DNA from: Rhexocercosporidium sp. MPI-PUGE-AT-0058 | Lineage: Eukaryota; Ascomycota; Leotiomycetes; Helotiales | Length of the DNA stretch: 64,000 nucleotides | Reading direction: 5' to 3' | Assembly: GCA_020746875.1 (NCBI GenBank) | Contig: JAGTJL010000010.1 | Coordinates: forward strand, 1,612,001 to 1,676,000 | Part shown: one piece after another, positions 56,195 to 64,000 of the stretch | Numbering within the stretch: position 1 is the stretch's first letter | How the letters are laid out: each line of letters opens with the position of its first letter | Translations under genes and position numbers: made by a program | The notes under the pieces: model-generated | What the model was told of the DNA's origin: nothing | Database searches by the model: none | What the model saw: the letters and a program-made list of their open reading frames with translations, nothing else

Positions 56195-58946
56195 TTACAT
56201 GACGACACATGGGTCTGGTTCAGCTTTTTTTGGACCTGTGTTCATTAGCTTCTGGTCAATGGTAGGTAGGAAGAGGGGTAGCGCATACCTTTTCCCGACG
56301 ACTTGGCGGGCTTGCCGGCCATCCAACCCAACATTCCTTTAGGTTCTGGTTTTTTCTTCTTGGGTGGTGGAGAGGCTGGCGGTCTCATGACCATAACGGG
56401 AGGGCCACCAGGACTATGTCTTTCCCGATACTGACCTGGCGCAGGAGGGGGCATCCCATTGCGAAGGCCAGGTGGCGGTGGAGGTGGAGGTGGGCCAGCG
56501 CCTCCTCTATGTGCGGATGGAGGAGGCATGGATGGTGGGCCGCGGCCTCCCATCCCATGGGGTCGATGGCTACTTCGTGGTCGCTCTGGGCCATGCGGGT
56601 TGAAGTGGTGGCCAGGTGGTGGACCTCCTGGGTGAGGTTTGGGCTCTGGCATAGGCCACATGTGCATGGTAACAGCCCAATCCGGTTCAATCATGGTCTC
56701 CCAGACCTGAGGAAGAATGATCTCTCCATTTGGACCGATCAGATCGTAATGACCTTGCTGGACGTGTGGACCGATGACATCAACATGCAAGAATGCCTGT
56801 TTGATAAGCTCTTCCATTCCCTAGGATCAATTAGCAGAGAATTACCAATAATGTGAGTTTACTTACACTCCAGGTCGCGCATAAGTGGAACGGGAAGCTG
56901 AATTTCCTTCCCACAGCATCCTTGAATCTAATTGGCTTCTTCTTGTCGTCTGGAGGAGGTGGAGCCAATGCCTTGGCCAATGCTTCAGCAGCTTCTTTCT
57001 TAGCCTTCGCCGCCTCCTCTTCTGCCTCCTTCTTGGCCTTCGCAGCCTCCTCCTTCAGCTTCGCAGCCTCAGCGGCGGCCTCTTCCTTGACTTTAGCGAG
57101 CTCGGCAATGGCATCCGCCTTGGCCTTCTCCTCGGCAGCCTTCTCCTCAGCCTTCTTCTTCTCCGCTTCGGCGGCTTTTCTCGCATTCTCAATACCCTTT
57201 GCTACACCGGCCTCTCGCTCCTCCTTCAACTTCTTCTCCCAAGCAGCCTTTTCTTCGGCAAGCTTCCGCGTGGTTTCTGCAGCAGCCTCCGCTGCAGCCT
57301 TCTGGGCAGCTTCGTAGTTCAAGAGCGCAATCTTCTTCTCTTCCTCAAGCTTTCTCTCCCACAGAGCCTTCTCCTCAGCAGCCTTCCTCTGAGCCTCTGC
57401 TGCATCCTCTGCGGCCTTCTTTTGAGCAGCTTCGTAGTTGAGCAAGGTTTGCCTCTTCTCCTCGACGAGCTTCCGTTCCCAGGCAGCCTTCTCCTCAGCA
57501 GCCTTCCTCTGAGCCTCTGCTGCATCCTCTGCGGCCTTCTTTTGAGCAGCTTCGTAGTTCAGCAAGGTTTGCCTCTTCTCCTCAATGAGCTTCTGTTCCC
57601 AGGCAGCCTTCTCCTCTGCCGCCTTCTTCTCAGCAGCTGCTGTTGCTTCAGCGGCAGCCTTTTGGGCCGCCTCGTACTTCAACAGCGTTTGCCTTTTCTC
57701 CTCCTCGAGTTTCTTCTCCCAAGCGGCTTTCTCTTCAGCAGCTTTCTTCTCTGCAATCGCTCGGGCTTCAGCGGCTGCTTTCTGGGAAGCTTCGTAAGCT
57801 GCAAGGGCGGCTTTCTTCTCCTCATCCATCCTCTTCTCCCAGGCAGCCCTGTCCTCGGCTGCTCTCCTCTGGGCTTCTTGCTCCTGTCTGGCACGCTCCT
57901 CTCTGGCACGTTTGTCTTGCTCCTCTCTCTCTGCCTTCTCCCTGTCGAGTTGTTGCTGCTTCATCATCACGTCGAGGACTGCCAGCTTCTTCTCGGTTTC
58001 GGGGTCTAGCTGGGGAGTGCCGACTACGGAAGGGTCGCTCGGAGGCCAATGAGGCTGTTGCTGGTACTGCATATGGTGTTGGGGTGGCGGCATGTTCTGG
58101 TATGGGCTCCCGGGGAAACCACCGAAGTTATTCTGCTGCGGATAGTGTACCATGTCATGGCCATTGTAGACACCGGGGGTGCTATGTCCAGACATCGGAT
58201 GGTGATTCCCATTGAAGTAGCCAGCTCCACCCGGCTGAGGCGTCGGTGGTTGAGGCGAGAAGGGATTTTGGGGAGGGTATTGATACCCTCCCGGAGCCCC
58301 ATAGTGCGTCAACGCTCCTGGCGGGGCTCCCCCGAATGGAGGCGCATATCCTCCTCCGCCTGGGACAGAGTAGGAACTTTGGGCGTAACCTGGCTGAGGC
58401 CCCCTTGCACCACCGTAAGGCCCAGGTTGTGGTGCAGGGTAGCCTCGGCCATAGCCCGGGTAGTCTTCTAAAGGCTCCACGCTTGATGGTGGTGCCGGCA
58501 CAGGGTGCCGGTGAACTCGTGAGACGGGTGGGCGTCGGGATTGTCGCTCGCTCGTGGTATGTCTGCGAGTAGGAGCTCGTGATGATGGCGGTGGTCGACT
58601 CTCACTCGTCCTATATCTTGGGCCTGTCCGGGGACGAGAGGCTGGTCGAGAGGCTGAATCGGAAGGCTCGAGCTCGTCTGAAGAGAGCGGATCCCAAGAC
58701 TCGTCTAAAGGGTCAGAATAATCGTTGCTACCGACGTTTGAGGGGACGTGGACGCCGGTACCTGATGAACCCTCTTCGTCGGTATAGGAATTCGAGCGCG
58801 AATTCGAACGAGAGCTGATTGTAGGAGAGCGTTGAGAGTCAATTGTAATCGTCGTTGTGGGGGCTGTTTGACAGGATGTTAGCAGTAATTCGAGTGTGAA
58901 GTAGCGAAAATGGAGGCGAGGCCAAAAAAAGAGGAGACTCACGCAT
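56195..58946 (-). CDS. Coiled-coil protein with fungal ubiquitin-like domain and CaaX end
   Basis: Four exons on the minus strand: 58946-58943 (only ATGC), 58863-56867, 56820-56289, 56235-56195; 2574 bases, 857 residues. The N-terminal third is Ser/Arg/Pro- and Gly/Tyr-rich and disordered. The middle is a long Ala/Glu/Lys coiled coil with a 40-residue repeat (WEKKLEEEKRQTLLKYEAAQ-type units). The C-terminal region (KKKPIRFKDAVGRKFSFPFH through HVQQGHYDLIGPNGEIILPQ) is the ubiquitin-like fold found in many fungal proteins of unknown function. A Pro/Gly-rich tail follows. Splicing of the last 53-base intron gives the end PKKAEPDPCVVM, a CaaX prenylation box; without splicing the protein ends differently. 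The tiny first exon is inferred from frame and a GTGAGT donor. Function is unknown; a membrane-anchored scaffold is possible. Confidence 0.75.
57241..57840. repeat. 120-bp tandem repeat within coding sequence
   Basis: Five units of exactly 120 bp, in register at 57241, 57361, 57481, 57601 and 57721, with a decayed sixth after 57841. They code for the 40-residue coiled-coil repeat. The units at 57361 and 57481 are nearly identical. Confidence 0.88.
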
Positions 58947-60490
58947 CGGGAAGCCTGTTTAGGAATTATCTCTCGCTCGCGACTTTCTACCAGAGAGAGC
59001 CGGAGTGGAGATATTCCCAAAGGGATTGGTTCGAGGGATGCGGGCGGTTGGCCCTTTGGTAGGCAGTTGTATGCAATGGCACGACCAAATTAATTCTTTC
59101 CCACCGGATTTGTAGCGTAGTCACGACAAGGCGTCGAGGGTTGAGATAGTGGTGCGTAGTCGGGAAGTATTTGTGGAATGGCTGAACGACCACGTAGCGT
59201 GATGCTGTTGCTATTGTTGCAGTTGTTGTTTTTGTTATTGATCTGGTTTGGTGTTGGTTGGAATGGCGAGATGGGAGGGGATGGGGATGGTCGAAGGCGA
59301 AGGGCGGGCCGTCGCGAACAGGCGAGGCGAGTTGGGTTGAGTTGGGTTGGATTGGCAGTGGGCACAGAATATGTAGTACAAGCAACGTGTGACTGACACC
59401 CGGGATAGGGGGAGGGATACTGGTAATGGCGGCCCTCAATCGAAGAAAGGGACGAGGCGATTCGGGAGAGAGGGAGGGCGGGAGGGCGACGGCGACGACG
59501 ACCGGTGCTGTGTGGGTGAGGACGGAGGTGGGAAGAAAGAAGAGGAAGTATAATAGTAATAGTAGTAATGCTGAAGGGAGGGGAGGGGAAATGTTAGCGT
59601 GGGTGGAGTAGAGGAGAGGAGAGGGAGGAGAGGAGAGTGGATGGAAGGGCAGGGGGGAGGAGGATAGAGGAGAATAGAGGAGGATAGAGGAGGGTGAGTG
59701 AGCAAGGGGACGAGGAGATCGGCTTTGGTTTGGGCTTTGGGCCCTTGGGCAGGGGCAGGACAGGGATGACACGGTGACAGTGTGACACCAACTCTGGCCC
59801 AGAATGGTCCGTTTCAATAACTACTGAAAGCGCACAAGCTGCCCCGAAAGAAAGTCCAGGCACACACAGCACGCAAAAGTAAATATACTCATGCCAGTCA
59901 AAGCGCTTGCTCTGCTCTGCTTTGCTTCGCCCTGCCCATGTTCGCCGACGGTACGGAGAGTACGGAGTACGGAGTACAGTACTGTTGTTTGTACCATCCA
60001 TCCATCCCATGTCTTCCACATCACTTCGCCATGATGCTTCAACACTTACTCTTCCTTCCCTTCCTTCCGTCTCCCTGTCTTCTGCACTACAGTACTGTAC
60101 AGCACGTACGGAGTACGCTGCACTCCACAGTGAGACGCAGGTCGATCACACACGAACCGTCCATCAAAGCATACCGACCGAGGGAGGCAGCTAAAGCTAA
60201 AAAAAAATATATATAGAAAAAACCCCCCAAAGACAAAAAATCATAACAGAGAGAATTATATAAACGTACCTTGACCTGTTAGAGCCCAAGAAGTGGCCGA
60301 AACTCTGCTCGCCTAGTCTCTGAAACCCCAGGGGTCCGAAGCCGTCAGCCGGCCACTCACACAGAGATATCTCTCCTGGATCCTGCGACGCCTGGGGGAA
60401 GGGGGGGGAAGATCCCAGCCTTCTGGAATGGGACTGACTTCGTGCAGTGAGTGAGATAGACGACGGACGGGAGGGGTGGATGCTGTTACT

Positions 60491-60513
60491 GCTGCTGCTG
60501 CTGCTGCTGCTGC
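60491..60513. repeat. CTG trinucleotide microsatellite
   Basis: An uninterrupted (GCT/CTG) run of about 23 bases in non-coding sequence. Confidence 0.95.
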
Positions 60514-61117
60514 AATAAAAATGTGGAGTGATGCTGATGCCGAAGCCGATCGAAAGTAGACCGAAGGAATGTTTTGTTCACTTTGGTTGTTTGTGCGTGC
60601 GATGTGAGTGAGTGAGGCAGGCAGGGTTGGATGGGCTGAGCGTCGTTGTGTAGTTGTGTTGTTGTTGTTGTGTGTGTAGTGTTGTTATGTTGGGGAGGGA
60701 GAAGGAAGAAGAGGAGAGAGGAGAGGAGACGAGACGAGAGAAGAGAAGAGGGGGATGGATGCTAAGGTATTGATTCTGGTTGTTTGTATGGCTCCCCGGA
60801 TCTGTTGCTTGGGGCGACGTGCTATTCGTTGTCACTCGGCCTCTGCCACTGACTGCCTGCTTCTTACTTGATACCCAACCGTGACAGGCAGGCTGATATG
60901 CACGCTGGCGTAATCTCGTGGGCTCTCCTGAACCGACGAACAATGTTCACTTCCCGCAATGTCAAAGATTGGTTCACGGAGATGCAGATGGGCCGAGAAT
61001 CCAGGGCGATTGATGCAGATGCCGTGCTGATGCTGAGGCTGATGCTCGAACCTTGCTGTTCTTCTTCTGCTGCTGGTTTTTGTTTTCTGTTTTTGCTTCG
61101 AACTTGGTGTTACTGTT

Positions 61118-61142
61118 GGTGGTGGTGGTGGTGGTGGTGGTG
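61118..61142. repeat. GGT trinucleotide microsatellite
   Basis: About eight GGT units in non-coding sequence. Confidence 0.95.
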
Positions 61143-62049
61143 TGCGAAATGTGCAATTTGGGGTGGGATACACAGAATCCCCTCAGCGGTTCAGCGGTTT
61201 TCTCTTGAAGACCATGTGATATGTTCGAAAGTGGCGATGCTTCATAGTGCGTTGATCGAGGGACTGGGAGGACTGGGAGAACCTATGAGCTTGCGGCACA
61301 AAGGTCAATCGTTTGCTGCGGTCGCTTTGAGAGATGAATTGTGTATGTTTGTAGATAGGTATGTACGGAAAAGTCTTTTGGGAAATGGTCGGAATGGTTA
61401 GCTGTCATGTGGCAAGCCTATCTAAGGCTGTTGTCAACTATATGTACATAGACGAAGGTTCTCTCAACGAAGCGCCTGTGTTGTCACGAAGAGTCATCGT
61501 CTAGACGATGCCCGCTTTCGGCCACCAGGGAGCTGAAACCAGAGCCTCTCAACCCAAAGAATGAGATCCCGTCAGTCTCCGTCACCGCTCCTCGTGTACA
61601 GTTGGGCATCGAATGATCCAGTTCCCAATGCGCCTAAATGCAACGCCATCCTCATGATTGGGCCATCCAACTTTTCCCAAACCTCTCCCAGCATGCCACG
61701 ACAACGGGTGGGCCCGCTTTGCGGCTGCGAAAAAAAAAAGCCCATGTAGAGAAACGGAATTAGGTCTCGCTGAACAGCATTCTAGACGTATGAATCCGCC
61801 ATGCCCTGAATTCTGGCCACGATAACTCAGGGAGTGGGATCTCGAAACCCACCAGAAATAAATCGTTCCTTGCATACTTCGATAACATCTCCTAACCTGG
61901 GCCTTCCAAGCGCATGTCCCTAGACGGAATGGGACCCTTACTCCGGTAGACAAGACATAAACAATCCGGCTGTTGGGATGACAAGTCCCAAGAATTGGTG
62001 CGACTGACAGAGTGGGCGTCACTCATTACTCCGCATCTCCACCCAAGGT

Positions 62050-63176
62050 TCAGCGAGTGATTTTTACAGTTTCTGAATCCAACAATGCTTTCGCGGCAAT
62101 CACCTCAGCCTTGTCATATCCTCCCCACCCAGCTTCACCCCCTACATTCCGTCGCACGATCTCGGAGAGTTTGGCCGTGGCTGTCTCATTCAGACGCTCC
62201 ACGGTTCGAATGTTTGGTGGTGGCAGGCCAACATCGCCTTTGGACTGCCGCGAGATCTGGGATTGGTTGGCCAGTAGTCGGTTGGTAGTCTTGTGATTTG
62301 TTAGGGCGTACTCGGCCTCCACATCGGGACGACACATACCAGCTTCAGTCCATAATACCCCCGAAGATAATCATCGCACAGCTCAACACTCCTGCAGAAT
62401 CTTCGGAAAGCTTCGGCAAGGTATTTGTCTGCTCCGGATTCTCCAGTTATAGCTGCCATGTATTGGACCTCGCCGAGCCGCGCGTGAATCTATATTGGAA
62501 GTCAGGCTTGATTTCAGGATGTGTATAAACATTGATACCAACATTCCACGCGTAGGGTGTGACCAACAGCACCTCCTCCAAGGCAAATATTCCTTGTTGA
62601 TACAGCCCCTGAGATACGTACAGATCTGCCAACTCACCCCAGGCTTCGGCATCCGTAGGGGACGAATCAAGAAATTGATTCAGGGCAACGATTGCTTCTG
62701 GGATTTTGTCAAGGGATTTCAATAGTGCAATCCTTCGTTTGGAAACAGGCTGGCGGTCATCAGCACGGTGAAATGGACGGGACACGTCGGCGGCTTACCA
62801 TGTTGCCAGGATTCTGTGCCAAAATATTCTCGTACTCCTTCAGTATATTCTTCAGCGCAGCATCATCTGGTGCCCGGGCTTCCTGGAACACCCCTCTCAA
62901 TGCCATCAGTCTTTCGTTGTCTGCGCCAAATCGTTCTGTCAGTCTCTGGAGGCACTGGGATGCTGACAGCTCGTCCCCAGTTCGCAGGCAAGACAGCATG
63001 AGATTCTCATAGGTCGTCCATAGTTCCGGGGTCTCTGCGGCAGACCATAGAGCGCTGACTGAGTAGGATGAAATGGCCGAGGGGATACTTTGGAGAAGTG
63101 ATGGGGCTTGCTGGGAAAGACTGAGGGCGACGGAAGGGGGTAGATGCGCAGGTGGGTGTAGTAGGGAGGACGACAT
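62050..63176 (-). CDS. emc2: ER membrane protein complex subunit 2 (TPR protein)
   Basis: Four exons on the minus strand: 63176-62799, 62749-62543, 62489-62340, 62289-62050; 975 bases, 324 residues, all in phase. The protein is made of TPR-like helical repeats, with the conserved EMC2 core: PTDAEAWGELADLYVSQGLY then the spliced PYAWN-IHARLGEVQYM. The EMC inserts tail-anchored and multipass proteins into the ER membrane; EMC2 is its cytosolic scaffold. The first ATG at 63176 follows a short promoter shared with AP-3 delta. The second intron has a GTTGGT donor, which is unusual, but the frame and conserved core across it support the junction. Confidence 0.85.
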
Positions 63177-63572
63177 GGTTCTACTAGTTCCAGATGTTGT
63201 GCACAAATTGCTTGACGATTAGGAATAATAGAGAGTTTTCGAGATACTGAAGCGATGCATCGAAGGGAATGAGTGATGTCGGAAGCTCCTGCCTGGTTCT
63301 CCCCTTCGAGGCATAGCCTGGCATGCCGCCTTGACCACTCACGGTGCCGCTCTTACAGTATTTGGATGGGCTTGGTGGGGGATTTTGGTCGCGAAACAGC
63401 ATTGCCATGACTTGCCTGCTCTGAGCATCATCAACTTCAACCGCTTGGAAACTCTTTTGCCGCCGCGTGAATACGACGAAAGCAGCCTGCTAAACTTACG
63501 CCATGTCATGAACCCATCCATGAATGCTGTGCGCCAGCTTCTCTACGTCCAACCCTGCAAACCACCAGCAAG
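63177..63572. promoter_or_regulatory. Divergent promoter of emc2 and AP-3 delta
   Basis: A 396-base bidirectional promoter plus 5' leaders. No separate gene is supported. Confidence 0.55.
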
Positions 63573-64000
63573 ATGTATATCAACCAAGAACCCATCTAAG
63601 ACACTCTTCTAATACCTCCCAGGTTCGAGAAATCCCTCTACGATCTCATCCGAGGTCTGCGAAATCACAAGGGAGCCGAGAAAGAATACATCCAGAACAG
63701 TCTCAAAGAATGTCGGGCCGAGATTCGAGGGCAGGATATGGGTCAGTAACTGCCCATAGATGGAGGGGTCGATATTGACGATTATGGAATAGACCTAAAG
63801 GCTACAGCCCTGCTGAAGTTGGTATATCTCGAAATGTTCGGTCACGATATGTCCTGGGCATCTTTCCATGTACTCGAAGTCATGTCTTCTGCGAAGTACC
63901 TCCAGAAACGAGTTGGCTACCTTGGGGCGGTTCAGAGCTTTCGGCCTGATACGGAGGTTTTGATGCTTGCAACAAACCTACTGAAAAAGGTATGATCTGC
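63573..64000 (+). CDS. apl5: AP-3 complex subunit delta (5' part, runs off the window)
   Basis: Only the beginning is present. Exons are 63573-63574, 63623-63741 and 63793-63989, with a donor at 63990. The start codon is split: exon 1 ends AT, and the G is the first base of exon 2, giving MFEKSLYDLIRGLRNHKG. The following text (SLKECRAEIRGQDM, then DLKATALLKLVYLEMFGHDM and VGYLGAVQSFRPDTE) is the highly conserved adaptin N-terminal region of AP-3 delta. AP-3 carries cargo from the Golgi or endosome to the vacuole. All three junctions are in phase. The gene continues beyond base 64000. Confidence 0.85.

Larger units (their letters stand above)
58947..62049. other. Long intergenic region rich in simple repeats
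   Basis: About 3.1 kb upstream of the coiled-coil gene. It holds purine-rich GGAGGAGAGG tracts (59580-59700), GTAC-rich clusters (59951-59984 and 60088-60116), a (CTG)n run at 60491-60513, and a (GGT)n run at 61118-61142. Long open frames here, on both strands, are simple-sequence artefacts. Confidence 0.55.

Noticed and set aside
56885..58009. Plus-strand open frame of 374 codons with Leu/Ser-rich translation
   Set aside because: Antisense of the Ala/Glu/Lys coiled-coil repeat, kept open by its biased codons.
58987..59817. Minus-strand open frame of 276 codons upstream of the coiled-coil gene
   Set aside because: Ser/Pro-rich simple sequence from purine/pyrimidine tracts; lies in the leader and has no motif.
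60868..61401. Plus-strand open frame of 177 codons over the GGT run
   Set aside because: Contains a Trp run from the microsatellite; no family features.
1..64000. tRNA or rRNA genes
   Set aside because: No cloverleaf with matching A and B boxes or rRNA-like stretch was recognised by eye; a covariance-model scan would settle it.

Overview
This window comes from a filamentous ascomycete (Pezizomycotina, probably Leotiomycetes; the class is an inference). The evidence is short GT-AG introns of about 46-70 bases, two heterokaryon-incompatibility (HET) domain genes, a DNA transposon with a RIP-like mutation spectrum, and genes typical of such fungi (eisosome Eis1, recyclin-1, Irc20, sedolisin). 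I rebuilt exon-intron structures by hand. Most multi-exon models give a continuous reading frame whose total length is an exact multiple of three.

Layout. 0-9 kb: a secreted GH114 glycosidase, then a large five-exon gene that I read as a single fusion of a caspase-like domain, a Cys-rich patch and a HET domain, with an in-frame TAG at codon 111. Next is a 2.4 kb pogo/Fot1-like transposon with near-perfect 86-bp terminal inverted repeats and a ruined transposase. 9-27 kb: housekeeping genes, namely recyclin-1 (F-box/Sec10-like, CaaX end), a HCX5R tyrosine phosphatase, eisosome protein Eis1, an Sfk1/FRAG1-like membrane protein with a likely C-terminal frameshift, the RING/SNF2 protein Irc20, and mitoribosomal mS41. 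27-38.9 kb: a gene-poor stretch with a zipper-less bZIP-like gene, INO80 subunit Ies1, and an unrecognised acidic nuclear-type protein. 40-47 kb: a decayed protein kinase and a Yor1-type ABCC transporter. 49-54.7 kb: a second HET gene and a secreted sedolisin protease. 56-64 kb: a coiled-coil protein with a ubiquitin-like domain and a CaaX end created by splicing, EMC2, and the start of AP-3 delta, whose ATG is split by an intron.

Functional themes are membrane and endosome trafficking (Rcy1, Eis1, Sfk1-like, EMC2, AP-3 delta), chromatin and DNA repair (Irc20, Ies1), secreted hydrolases (GH114, sedolisin), and non-self recognition or cell death (caspase-HET fusion, HET). The genes are not an operon or an evident metabolite cluster. 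The most interesting locus is the caspase-HET fusion beside the transposon. No tRNA, rRNA or CRISPR was seen.
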